Source: Stenotrophomonas africana (GTDB taxonomy: Bacteria; Pseudomonadota; Gammaproteobacteria; Xanthomonadales; Xanthomonadaceae). From it: a DNA stretch of 64,000 nt. The number at the start of each line of letters is the position of its first letter. Position 1 is the first letter of the stretch. The notes below the pieces were generated by a model. That model was not told where the DNA came from and ran no database searches. It was given only the letters and a program-made list of their open reading frames with translations. Below are positions 9,620 to 17,512 of this stretch, piece after piece. A program made the translations under genes and the position numbers. The stretch covers positions 48,764 to 112,763 of the forward strand of contig NZ_JABEME010000012.1 in NCBI RefSeq assembly GCF_013004645.1, read 5' to 3'.

Positions 9620-10735
9620 GTGAAGTCGTGGGGTTGTGCGTTGCTGTTGTCGCTGGCCGTGGCACCATCGGTGGCCATGAGTGCCGAATCTTCCACCCCG
9701 GCCGGCCACAAGGTGTCGGTCTATGGCCACCGCGGCGCAAGCGCGCTGCTGCCCGAGCACACCCTGGCGGCCTATGCGCAGGCCATTGCCGATGGCGCTG
9801 ACTACATCGAACCGGACCTGGTGATGACCAGGGACGGGGTGATGGTGGCCCGCCACGAGAACGAGATCGGGGGCACTACCGATGTCGCCTCGCATCCCGA
9901 ATTCGCCAGCCGCCGCACCAGCAAGGTCATCGATGGGCAGAAGGTCGACGGCTGGTTCACCGAAGACTTCACCCTGGCCGAGCTGAAGACCCTGTACGCG
10001 CGCGAGCGCCTGCCGGAACTGCGCGGCACCGCCTATGACGGCCAGTTCCGCATCGCCAGCCTGGACGAGATCCTCGCATTCCTTGTCCAGCAGGCCGGGC
10101 GTGCCAACCGCGGCATCGGCCTGGTGCCGGAGATCAAGCATCCGACCTACTTCCAGTCGATCGGCCTGCCGATGGAAGACAAGCTCCTGACCGCGCTGCG
10201 TGGCAACGCGTATACCAACGTCGGCCCGGTCACCATCCAGTCGTTCGAGACCGCGAACCTGCGCTACCTGCGCGGCAAGATCCCGCGCGGCAGCAACATC
10301 CGCCTGCTGCAGCTGCTGTGGAAGGGCGACACCCAGCCGGCCGACATCGCCAAGGCCGGTGGCACGCTGACCTACGCGCAGATGATGACCCCGGCCGGAC
10401 TGAAGGACATCGCCAGCTACGCCGACAGCATCGGCCCGGAACTGCGCTCGATCATTCCGCTGGATGCCAAGGGCGCGCTGAGCACTCCGACCACGCTGGT
10501 ACAGGACGCACATGCAGTGGGCCTGATGGTGATTCCGTACACCTTCCGTCCGGAGAACCACTTCCAGGCCAGCAACCTGCGCAAGGGTGCCGACAGTGCG
10601 CGCAATGCCGAGGGATCGATCGCCGAAATGCGTGCCTATCTGGCTACTGGCATCGATGCCTTCTTCACCGATGACCCGGCGCTGGGCCGGCAGGCGGTGG
10701 ATGGCATGAGCGCGGCGGGGAATGCGGCGAACTGA
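9620..10735 (+). CDS. glpQ: Secreted glycerophosphodiester phosphodiesterase
   Basis: This enzyme cleaves glycerophosphodiesters from phospholipid turnover into glycerol-3-phosphate and an alcohol. A GTG start (VKSWGCALLLSLAVAPSVAM) preceded by a GGGGAA ribosome-binding site gives 371 residues with a clear signal peptide, so the product is periplasmic. The catalytic HRGAS and the metal-binding EPDLVMTRDGVMVARHE are intact, and the C-terminal DAFFTDDP is typical of GlpQ. An extended upstream start at 9572 would bury the signal peptide and is rejected. It is flanked on both sides by GTAG palindromes. Confidence 0.9.
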   Translation: MKSWGCALLLSLAVAPSVAMSAESSTPAGHKVSVYGHRGASALLPEHTLAAYAQAIADGADYIEPDLVMTRDGVMVARHENEIGGTTDVASHPEFASRRTSKVIDGQKVDGWFTEDFTLAELKTLYARERLPELRGTAYDGQFRIASLDEILAFLVQQAGRANRGIGLVPEIKHPTYFQSIGLPMEDKLLTALRGNAYTNVGPVTIQSFETANLRYLRGKIPRGSNIRLLQLLWKGDTQPADIAKAGGTLTYAQMMTPAGLKDIASYADSIGPELRSIIPLDAKGALSTPTTLVQDAHAVGLMVIPYTFRPENHFQASNLRKGADSARNAEGSIAEMRAYLATGIDAFFTDDPALGRQAVDGMSAAGNAAN

Positions 10736-10744
10736 CGGGCTCTG

Positions 10745-10801
10745 GTAGGTGCCAACCTTGGTTGGCACACAACAACCGTGCCGACCAAGGTCGGCCACTA
10801 C
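10745..10801. repeat. SMAG/GTAG palindrome pair
   Basis: GTAGGTGCCAACC/GGTTGGCAC is followed by an inverted unit GTGCCGACCAAGGTCGGC ending CACTAC. The two stem sequences differ, so this is a pair of related but distinct units. Confidence 0.7.
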
Positions 10802-10811
10802 CGGCTCATGA

Positions 10812-10837
10812 GGTTGCCGGCCAGCGGCCGGCACTAC
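10812..10837. repeat. SMAG/GTAG-type stem-loop
   Basis: The stem GCCGGCC/GGCCGGC with loop AGC ends CACTAC, i.e. a GTAG head on the minus strand. It sits just after the rhomboid gene's stop. Confidence 0.65.
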
Positions 10838-10844
10838 CGTCATT

Positions 10845-11615
10845 TCAACTGCGCGGCTCGCCCGGCCGGCGGAACGGGATCACCACGTAGTCCTGGCCTT
10901 CGCGCGGCTGCCACAGCACCGGCACGCGCTGCGGTGACGGCGGCTCCAGCTCATCGTCGGCCAGCGGTTCGATGTCTTCTTCCTCGTCTTCCCAGCTGTA
11001 GCGCGGGCGCGGCGGCAGCGGGTCGGCATTGCGGAACAGCAGCGCGGCGATGATGCCGGCGAAGGCGCCGCCCATGTGCGACTGCCAGGACACGCCGTCG
11101 GCGTGCGGCAGGATGGTCATCAGCATGCCGCCGTAGAACAGCATGCCGATCAGGCCGGTGGCGATCGCCGCGCGATCGCGGCGCAGCAGGCCCAGGCTGG
11201 CCAGCAGGAACATCAGGCCGTGGGTTACGCCGCTGGCGCCCAGGTGCACGCTACCCGGATTGCCCAGCATCCACGCGCCGATGCCCGAGCCCAGCCACAG
11301 CAGGGGCAGGGCGCGCACGGTGGCTTTCGGGTAGACGCTGCCGGCAAGGGTGCCAAGGATCAGGATGGCGATGCTGTTGGCGGCAATGTGCTCGACCGAG
11401 GCATGCAGCATCGGGCCGCCGATCAGGCCAAGCAGGCCCTTGGCTTCCAGCGGTGCGACCGCCCACGGCCGCCAGTCGAAGGTCCCTTGCAGGGCGAACA
11501 CGGCCACCAGCACCAGCACGGCGGCCAGGCTGACATTGAACGCCCGCAGGATGCGCGAGCGGTCATTGCGGGGGGCCGGCACGTCGCCAGCGGGCAGGGG
11601 CGCGTTGTTGTTCAT
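10845..11615 (-). CDS. Rhomboid family intramembrane serine protease
   Basis: This 256-residue, six-helix membrane protein belongs to the rhomboid family, which cuts substrates inside the membrane with a Ser-His dyad. The nucleophile is S128 in HLGASGVTHG and the base H180 in SHMGGAFAG; HIAANS (residues 76-81) supplies the upstream HxxxN motif. A soluble acidic tail (about 205-256, with EDEEEDIEPLADDELE) is unusual for small rhomboids and could be a cytoplasmic regulatory arm. The start ATG gives a short hydrophilic N-terminus before the first helix. Its substrate is not suggested by context. Confidence 0.88.
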   Translation of the reverse strand: MNNNAPLPAGDVPAPRNDRSRILRAFNVSLAAVLVLVAVFALQGTFDWRPWAVAPLEAKGLLGLIGGPMLHASVEHIAANSIAILILGTLAGSVYPKATVRALPLLWLGSGIGAWMLGNPGSVHLGASGVTHGLMFLLASLGLLRRDRAAIATGLIGMLFYGGMLMTILPHADGVSWQSHMGGAFAGIIAALLFRNADPLPPRPRYSWEDEEEDIEPLADDELEPPSPQRVPVLWQPREGQDYVVIPFRRPGEPRS

Positions 11616-11708
11616 ACCTCAGCAATGGCGGTGGTTGGTGCGAAACCAAGGCCACCGCTGCGGGAGAGTGGGTGCGGCCGGCGGGACAATCCCGCCGGCC
11701 GGCCGTGA

Positions 11709-12671
11709 TCAGGCGTGGCCGGAGCCTTCCTTCGGCGGGTACTTCAGGCTCAGGACCACGGTGGCGGCGATGATCACCGCAACCACGCCCAGCGACACCG
11801 GGGTCGGGATCTTGAACAGGTCGATGATCATCATCTTGATGCCGATGAAGCCCAGCACCAGCGCCAGCCCGTACGGCAACAGGTGGAAGCGGTCGGCCAT
11901 GCCGGCCAGCAGGAAGAACATCGCACGCAGGCCCAGCACCGCGAACACGTTGGAGGTGAGCACGATGAACGGGTCGGTGGTGATCGCGAAGATCGCCGGG
12001 ATGCTGTCCACCGCGAAGATCACGTCGGTGACCGCGATCAGGATCAGCACCGCGAACAGCGGGGTGAACCAGCGCACGCCATCGCGCTTCACGCTCAGTG
12101 CATTGCCGGCGTAATCCGGCAGCAGGCGCAGGTGCTTGCGCATCCAGCGCAGCGCCGGGTTGGCCTCCAGGTCCGGCTCCTGGCCAGCGGCGAACCACAT
12201 CTTCCAGCCGGTGAACAGCAGGAAGGCACCGAACACATAGAGCAGCCAATGGAACTGGGTGATCAGCACGCTGCCGGCGAAGATCATGATCGTACGCAGC
12301 ACGATCGCGCCCAGGATGCCGATGATCAGCACCTTCTGGCGCTGTTCCTCCGGTACCGCGAAGTAGCTCATGATCATCAGGAAGACAAAGATGTTGTCGA
12401 CCGCCAGCGCCTTTTCGACCAGGTAGCCGGTCAGGAACTCGAGGCCGACCTTGTTGGCCACCACCTGGCCGGCGGTCTCATTCAGGTAGTACCAGAGGCC
12501 CGCATTGAACAGCAGGGCCAGCGCGACCCAGCCGATGGACCACCACAGGGCCTCCTTGAAGGTGACCTTGTGCGGTCCACCATGGCGCATCAACACGAGG
12601 TCGACCAGCAGGGCGATGACCACCACCGCTGCGAAGCCGCCCCACAACCACACGTTACCGATCGTCTGCAT
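11709..12671 (-). CDS. TerC family membrane protein (Alx/MntX-like manganese exporter)
   Basis: This 320-residue TerC-family protein has about nine membrane helices. The conserved acidic metal-site motifs are present: VEKALAVDN (D92) and VIFAVDSIPAIFA. Relatives such as E. coli Alx help export manganese. I choose the ATG of MQTIGNVWLWGG; a frame open up to 12959 runs through the structured leader and has no good start. The leader matches a yybP-ykoY manganese riboswitch, which strongly supports a role in Mn2+ homeostasis rather than tellurite resistance. Confidence 0.88.
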   Translation of the reverse strand: MQTIGNVWLWGGFAAVVVIALLVDLVLMRHGGPHKVTFKEALWWSIGWVALALLFNAGLWYYLNETAGQVVANKVGLEFLTGYLVEKALAVDNIFVFLMIMSYFAVPEEQRQKVLIIGILGAIVLRTIMIFAGSVLITQFHWLLYVFGAFLLFTGWKMWFAAGQEPDLEANPALRWMRKHLRLLPDYAGNALSVKRDGVRWFTPLFAVLILIAVTDVIFAVDSIPAIFAITTDPFIVLTSNVFAVLGLRAMFFLLAGMADRFHLLPYGLALVLGFIGIKMMIIDLFKIPTPVSLGVVAVIIAATVVLSLKYPPKEGSGHA

Positions 12672-12744
12672 TGGGAATGTCCGTTGGAAAGATGAATGCC
12701 AGGCCGGACGGCGAGGATCTGCAACGGAGGATCGGGAGGGGGAT

Positions 12745-12872
12745 CCAGGGACAGAGCTTCGCCAGTACGGCGAAGGTCTCGCTCGCAGTTCCAGTCGGCT
12801 GGAACTGCCGTTGCACCGGAGCCTGCGGGCTCGAAATGACGGCGACAACGTCTGGGAGCTACTCCCCTTCTG
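12745..12872 (-). promoter_or_regulatory. yybP-ykoY manganese riboswitch
   Basis: Read on the minus strand, the leader starts GAAGGGGAGTAGCTCCC, continues through GTCGCCGTCATTTCGAGCCC and CCGGTGCAACGGC, and ends in GAGACCTTCGCC followed by a hairpin. These are the signature segments of the yybP-ykoY class (compare GGGGAGTAGC and GAGACCTTGCC in the E. coli alx leader). It ends about 70 bases before the terC start. The riboswitch class is known to bind Mn2+ and switch on exporter genes. Boundaries are approximate. Confidence 0.85.
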
Positions 12873-12878
12873 GCGCCG

Positions 12879-12907
12879 ATTCTGCCGTCTGGCCGGGCCG
12901 CCGTCAA
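12879..12907 (-). promoter_or_regulatory. Promoter for the riboswitch-terC transcript
   Basis: On the minus strand TTGACG (plus 12902-12907) and CAGAAT (12879-12884) are spaced by 17 bp. Transcription would begin almost exactly at the 5' end of the riboswitch. Confidence 0.6.
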
Positions 12908-12935
12908 ATGCCGGAGGGTTGGCGCCGGATCTCTG

Positions 12936-12959
12936 GTAGTTGCCAACCTTGGTTGGCAT
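12936..12959. repeat. SMAG/GTAG-type stem-loop
   Basis: GTAG is followed by TTGCCAACC/GGTTGGCA, the same stem as in the units at 10745 and 21132. It lies between the divergent terC leader and the methyltransferase gene. Confidence 0.7.
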
Positions 12960-12966
12960 ACCCGCC

Positions 12967-12995
12967 GGGGTCAGAGCCGCTGCGGGGATCTGACC
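12967..12995. repeat. GGGGTCAGA-type hairpin
   Basis: GGGGTCAGAGCC is followed by an inverted GGGGATCTGACC. A relative of this hairpin occurs after recD (41059-41100). It is distinct from the GTAG family. Confidence 0.45.
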
Positions 12996-13008
12996 GCGAT
13001 GCCCGGTT

Positions 13009-13014
13009 TACAAT
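13009..13014 (+). promoter_or_regulatory. Candidate -10 element directly before the methyltransferase start
   Basis: TACAAT ends six bases before the ATG at 13021, so transcription would start at or next to the start codon and the mRNA would be leaderless. The -35 region is weak, which lowers confidence. Confidence 0.4.
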
Positions 13015-13020
13015 AGGTGG

Positions 13021-14190
13021 ATGAATACCCCCCTTCCGATTGTCCGCCTCAAGAATGCGTGGCGCTCCAGCCACCCGTGGATCTTCCAGAAACTGGTCGA
13101 GAAGCCGACCGTCCGGCCCAAGCCCGGCTCCATCGTCGACGTGGTCGGCATTGATGGCGAGTTCATTGGCCGCGGGTTCTACAACGGGCATTCGCGCATT
13201 GCCGTGCGCATCCTCGAAACCGATCAGAACGTGCCGGTGGATGCCGGCTGGTTCTCGCGCAAGATCGCCCAGGCGGTGTCGCTGCGCCGTGAGGTGCTCA
13301 AGCTCGACGCGGTGTCCGACGCCTGGCGCGTGGTACACAGCGAAGGCGACGGCCTGTCCGGCCTGGTGGTGGATCGCTACGGCGACCTGGTGGTGGTCGA
13401 GTTCTTCGCCGCCGGCATGTTCCGCCACCGCGAGTGGATCTACGACGCGCTGCGCGAGCAGTTCCCGGGTTGCCGCTTCCACAGCTTCGCCGACGAACAC
13501 GTGCAGAAGCAGGAAAGCTTCGATTTCCACGGCAACACCACCACCGAAGCGTCGGTGATCACCGAGTACGGCATCAAGTTCCGCGCCGACCCGGCCGGTG
13601 CGCACAAGACCGGTTTCTTCGCCGACCAGCGCGAGAACCGCGAGTGGCTGAGCCAGCAGGTGGAAGGCAAGAGCGTGCTGGACCTGTGCTGCAACACCGG
13701 CGGTTTCGCTGTGTACGCAGCAGCGCGCGGCGCATCGGACGTGGTCGGCATCGACATCGATGAGGACGTCATCCAGATCGCCAAGGGCAATTCGCGCCTG
13801 AACAACGTGCGCCCGAAGTTCGTCCAGTCCGACATCTTCCCGTGGCTGCGCGACGCCGCCAACCGCGGCGAGCAGTACGACGTGGTGATCCTGGACCCGG
13901 CGAAGATGACCCGCGACCGCGACCAGATCATCACCGCGCTGAAGAAGTACCTGGACATGAACAAGCTGGCGCTGGGCGTAGTCAAGCCGGGCGGCCTGTT
14001 CGCCACCTTCTCGTGCACCGGCCTGGTGGCCGAGGACCAGTTCCTCGACATGCTGCGCCGCGCGGCCTACTTCTCCGGCCGCACGATCCAGATCCTGAAG
14101 GTCGCTGGTGCGGGTCCGGACCATCCGTTCATGGCCCACGTGCAGGAATCGCGTTACCTGAAGGCCGTGTTCTGCCGCGTGGTGGACTGA
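13021..14190 (+). CDS. rlmI: Class I rRNA methyltransferase, RlmI family
   Basis: This 389-residue SAM-dependent enzyme matches RlmI (YccW), which methylates a cytosine of 23S rRNA at C5. An N-terminal PUA domain (about 1-75, SSHPWIFQKLVEKP) is followed by an EEHUD-like linker and the Rossmann methyltransferase domain (about 190-389). Key motifs are GAHKTGFFADQRENR, VLDLCCNTGGFAVYAAARGA, VVILDPAKMTRDR and the catalytic Cys in FATFSCTGLV. Length fits the family. No Shine-Dalgarno is evident, which agrees with a leaderless start. The symbol is assigned by family, not by tested specificity. Confidence 0.85.
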   Translation: MNTPLPIVRLKNAWRSSHPWIFQKLVEKPTVRPKPGSIVDVVGIDGEFIGRGFYNGHSRIAVRILETDQNVPVDAGWFSRKIAQAVSLRREVLKLDAVSDAWRVVHSEGDGLSGLVVDRYGDLVVVEFFAAGMFRHREWIYDALREQFPGCRFHSFADEHVQKQESFDFHGNTTTEASVITEYGIKFRADPAGAHKTGFFADQRENREWLSQQVEGKSVLDLCCNTGGFAVYAAARGASDVVGIDIDEDVIQIAKGNSRLNNVRPKFVQSDIFPWLRDAANRGEQYDVVILDPAKMTRDRDQIITALKKYLDMNKLALGVVKPGGLFATFSCTGLVAEDQFLDMLRRAAYFSGRTIQILKVAGAGPDHPFMAHVQESRYLKAVFCRVVD

Positions 14191-14199
14191 TTCCAACCT

Positions 14200-14266
14200 G
14201 TAGAGTCGAGCCATGCTCGACTCGCGCGGTCCTTGATCAGATCAGTCGAGCATGGCTCGACTCTAC
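14200..14266. repeat. SMAG/GTAG palindrome pair (inverted dimer)
   Basis: GTAGAGTCGAGCCATGCTCGA is followed by an inverted partner ending TCGACTCTAC, with a short spacer containing TGATCAGATCA. It lies between two convergent genes. Confidence 0.75.
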
Positions 14267-14355
14267 AAATCAATGGGCCCCGGGCCTGCAGCGCCAGGGA
14301 ATGGTCCATGCGCAAGGCCATTGTCCTGCCCGGTTGAGCACCGGCGGCGCGCACC

Positions 14356-15234
14356 TCAGGAGTGCGCGCCCGCCTGTGCTGGCGGCACCTGCAGCCGCTG
14401 CAGCAGGCCGTTGATCACCCGGGCCCGGCCGCGCACGTGGTAGCCCAGCGTGGTCAGGCCGATGCCAGCGATGACCAGCAGCAGCAGCGACCAGGCGATC
14501 ACCGTGCCGATGAAGTGCAGCGCGCCCATGCGCAGCCAATGGTCATGCAGCCACGCTTGGCTGCGCACCGAATAGGGAACCTTGGCTTTGGCTTCAAAAC
14601 GCGCACGGATGACGTCGGGCACCGCGATACCGATGTCCTCGCCACGGGCGACGGCCTGGCCGACGTCGTTCAAGGGGATGCTGGGCCTTCCCAGCGAGCG
14701 CTGCGCCTGCAGGTAGCCCTGCCATTGCGGGCTGAGCGTCGCGAAACCCGGGCTGTCGATGAGCTTGCCGAGCTGGCTGCTGTCGAGCTTCCTGCCATCG
14801 CCTGCGTCAGCCCGGCTGAAGTCGGGACTGACGATTCCGCTGCCGAACAGCAGGCCGACCAGCACCGGACCACCAATCACGAACGAGAAGGTGAAGTGGC
14901 GCACGCCGCGGTTGAGCAGCACCCTGCGCAGGCCGAATCCCATCCAGAACAGCAACCCGCCAAAGAGGATCAGGTTGGCCAGCAGCAGCAGGGCAGATGT
15001 GCCGGGATCAGTGCCGTAGCCGGCCGGCACGTGTGCCGAGGGTGGACTGCCGGTCAGCCCCTGCAGGAAGATCATGGACAGCAGCGCCGTGGCCGGCAGC
15101 ACCGCCAGACACGCCAGACCCAGGGTGCGTGCGAACGAACCCCGGCGATACAGCGCGCGCAGTCCGGGAACCGCTTCGACCCGCGGCTGCAGTTCCGCCG
15201 GTACCTTCAGTGGGTCGGGCCGGGACGTGATCAT
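14356..15234 (-). CDS. Uncharacterised integral membrane protein paired with a TelA-like gene
   Basis: I do not recognise this 292-residue protein. It has about four hydrophobic segments: two near the N-terminus (about 35-60 and 82-102), one near 116-132 and one near 242-264. A soluble stretch (about 135-235) lies between the third and fourth and is probably extracytoplasmic. Its start overlaps the stop of the upstream TelA-like gene by four bases (ATGA), so the two are translationally coupled and likely act together at the membrane. Confidence 0.75.
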   Translation of the reverse strand: MITSRPDPLKVPAELQPRVEAVPGLRALYRRGSFARTLGLACLAVLPATALLSMIFLQGLTGSPPSAHVPAGYGTDPGTSALLLLANLILFGGLLFWMGFGLRRVLLNRGVRHFTFSFVIGGPVLVGLLFGSGIVSPDFSRADAGDGRKLDSSQLGKLIDSPGFATLSPQWQGYLQAQRSLGRPSIPLNDVGQAVARGEDIGIAVPDVIRARFEAKAKVPYSVRSQAWLHDHWLRMGALHFIGTVIAWSLLLLVIAGIGLTTLGYHVRGRARVINGLLQRLQVPPAQAGAHS

Positions 15235-16022
15235 GCCGGTTCTCCGGAAGTGCGCAGCAGCTGCTGCAGGGCCTGTTTCAACTGGTCCTGTGCCTGCGAG
15301 GCGCGGGAGACCATCTGCGGGCTGGCGTTGTCGCTGTTGTGCAGGGCGAGGACGGTCTGGCGCCAGATCGGCAGCAGGATCTGCACCGTCTCGCTGTAGC
15401 GGTCCAGCAGTTCGATGGCGTGGTTGCGTGCCAGCTGCACCTGGATGCGGCTCATCGAATGGCTGGCCAGCAGCGCGGTCAGGTTGGCGATGCGGCGCTG
15501 CAGGCGCTCCACAGGGCGATCCAGCACCATCGGGTCATCGCTGGCAGCACTTCCCGGGGGCAGTTCCTGCAGGAACTGCACGCCCGCATCGATGTAGATC
15601 TGCAAGTGTGCGCCCTGCACGTCATGCAGCTCCAGCTGAGCGTTCAACCGATCAACGCTGCTGCGTACCGCAACCGCCTGGCGCTCGATCTCGGCCAGCA
15701 CGTCACCGTTTCCCCCCAGCGCGATGCGTCGACGCAGGCGCTGCTCGATGTCGGCACCAGTGAACCGGTCCCACCAGCCAGCGCGTTCCAGCAGTGCATT
15801 GGGGTCATGCTCGGAGAGGCGGCTGACCAGTTCAGCCAGCGCCTTGGCCAACGCGTTGGCGCTGCCGTCCTGCCAGGCCGGTTCCGCGTTGGCGCTGGCC
15901 AGTTCGGCCGGGCCATAGCGACCGATGTCGATGCGCCCGGCGAACAGGACCGGCAGCACATCGCGCTTGAGCTGTTCGACGCTCGGCGCGCCGGGAAGCG
16001 GTGGAGGAACAGGGGGCGGCAT
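15231..16022 (-). CDS. TelA/KlaA-like protein (toxic anion resistance family)
   Basis: This 263-residue soluble, helical protein resembles the TelA family. After a Pro-rich start it has a helical block with a repeated Leu/Gln-rich pattern (IERQAVAVRSSVDRLNAQL) and the family-like segment SRIQVQLARNHAIELLDRYS leading into QILLPIWRQTVLAL, comparable to the TelA IPLWK region. TelA-type proteins are linked to tellurite and envelope stress, but their biochemistry is poorly known. It is shorter than typical TelA (about 350-400 residues). The gene is coupled to a downstream membrane protein, which suggests a two-component envelope unit. Confidence 0.55.
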   Translation of the reverse strand: MPPPVPPPLPGAPSVEQLKRDVLPVLFAGRIDIGRYGPAELASANAEPAWQDGSANALAKALAELVSRLSEHDPNALLERAGWWDRFTGADIEQRLRRRIALGGNGDVLAEIERQAVAVRSSVDRLNAQLELHDVQGAHLQIYIDAGVQFLQELPPGSAASDDPMVLDRPVERLQRRIANLTALLASHSMSRIQVQLARNHAIELLDRYSETVQILLPIWRQTVLALHNSDNASPQMVSRASQAQDQLKQALQQLLRTSGEPA

Positions 16023-16171
16023 CGGGATTCCGTCTCAGGGGGCGACGCAGCGCGGGGCTGCCAAGGCTGTTAGCGGCTGCCGCCGAGTGTAATGGAGCAC
16101 GCGCGCTGTCGTCCGGCACTACCCCCGGTCACCCTCACGGCGCTATGGTCGGCGTCTCCCATCATCGGTGG

Positions 16172-17419
16172 ATGCCCATGCCCTCGTTGCGCCGCTTGTC
16201 CGTCGTGCTCGCCTTGGTGCTGTGCGCGCCGCTGTCCGCCCACGCCATCGAGTTCAGTGCGCAGGAACTTGCCCGCGCCAAGGTCCTGCAGCAGCGCTTG
16301 GTCACTCTGGACAGCCATCTGGATACACCGGCCAATTTTGGCCGCACCGGTTTCGACATCGAACAGCGCCACGACCGCAACGCGCTTTCGCAGGTGGACT
16401 ACCCGCGCATGGTCGAAGGTGCGCTGGACGGCGGTTTCTGGGCGATCTACACCGACCAGGGCGACCGCACCGCCGCCGCCCATCTGGCCGAGCGCGACCA
16501 TGGCCTGCAGCGGCTGCTGGAAATCCGCGAGATGCTGGCGGCCAATCCCGAGCGTTTCGCGCTGGCATTGACCGCCGATGACGCGGCGCGGATCAAGGCC
16601 GCCGGCAAGCGCGTGGTCTACATCAGCATGGAAAACGCCAGCCCGCTGGTGGAAGACCCCAGCCTGCTCTCGTTCTACCACCGTGCCGGCCTGCGCCTGC
16701 TCAGTACCGTGCACTTCGCCAACAACGAGTTCGCCGATTCGGCCACCGACCCCAAGGGGGCGGAGTGGAAAGGCCTGAGCCCGGTCGGCAAAGACCTGGT
16801 GCGGCAGGCGGTGAAGCTGGGCATCGTGATCGACCAGTCGCATGCCTCGGACGCGGTGTTCGATGACCTGCTGGCGATGATGCCGGTGCCGTTCGTGCTG
16901 TCGCACAGCTCGGCCAAGGCCGTGTATGACCACCCGCGCAATCTGGATGACGCGCGCCTGCGCAAGTTGGCCAAGGCCGGTGGCGTGATCCAGGTGAACG
17001 CCTACGGTGGCTACCTGATCGACACGGCGAAGACGCCGGAGCGCAAACAGGCCGAAGAAGCGTTGAGCAAACAGCTCGGTGGCTGGGAAGGAATGAACAT
17101 CGAGCAGGGCGTGCAGCTGCTGAAGGCCGAGCAGGCGTTGGACCACGAGCACCCGGTGCGCCATGCCAGCCTGGACGACTTCTTCGCCCACTTCGAGCAC
17201 ATCCTCAAGGTGGTCGGCCCCGAGCACGTGGGCATCGGCCTGGACTGGGATGGCGGCGGCGGCCTGAGCGATCTGCCCGATGTCAGCCAGCTGCCGAAGA
17301 TCACCGCGTGGCTGCTGCGCAAGGGCTATACCGAGCAGCAGATTGCCGGCATCTGGGGCGGCAACCTGTTGCGGGTGATGCGCCAGGCGCAGGATTACGC
17401 CGCAAAGCAGGGCGGTTGA
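16172..17419 (+). CDS. Exported membrane dipeptidase (peptidase M19)
   Basis: This 415-residue zinc dipeptidase of the renal-dipeptidase family hydrolyses dipeptides. The signal peptide is MPMPSLRRLSVVLALVLCAPLSAHA, so the enzyme is exported. The metal site begins with DSHLDT (H49, D51); YISMENASPL and FVLSHSSAKAV provide further ligands, and GIGLDWDG lies near the C-terminus. The ATG at 16172 is chosen because it puts the signal peptide at the start; a second ATG two codons later is equally possible. A GTAG palindrome pair follows. Confidence 0.88.
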   Translation: MPMPSLRRLSVVLALVLCAPLSAHAIEFSAQELARAKVLQQRLVTLDSHLDTPANFGRTGFDIEQRHDRNALSQVDYPRMVEGALDGGFWAIYTDQGDRTAAAHLAERDHGLQRLLEIREMLAANPERFALALTADDAARIKAAGKRVVYISMENASPLVEDPSLLSFYHRAGLRLLSTVHFANNEFADSATDPKGAEWKGLSPVGKDLVRQAVKLGIVIDQSHASDAVFDDLLAMMPVPFVLSHSSAKAVYDHPRNLDDARLRKLAKAGGVIQVNAYGGYLIDTAKTPERKQAEEALSKQLGGWEGMNIEQGVQLLKAEQALDHEHPVRHASLDDFFAHFEHILKVVGPEHVGIGLDWDGGGGLSDLPDVSQLPKITAWLLRKGYTEQQIAGIWGGNLLRVMRQAQDYAAKQGG

Positions 17420-17430
17420 AACGACCTGCG

Positions 17431-17501
17431 GTAGTGCCGGCCGCTGGCCGGCAACCCGCATCCTGTTGATAGGGGCAATGCCGGCCAGCGGCCGGCACTA
17501 C
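17431..17501. repeat. SMAG/GTAG palindrome pair (inverted dimer)
   Basis: GTAGTGCCGGCCGCTGGCCGGC is matched by an inverted unit GCCGGCCAGCGGCCGGCACTAC about 30 bases on. It lies between convergent genes. Confidence 0.75.
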
Positions 17502-17512
17502 CGGTGATCCGG

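Noticed and set aside
12672..12959. N-terminal extension of the TerC frame
   Set aside because: It translates the riboswitch and repeat DNA; the ATG at 12671 starts the typical TerC N-terminus.
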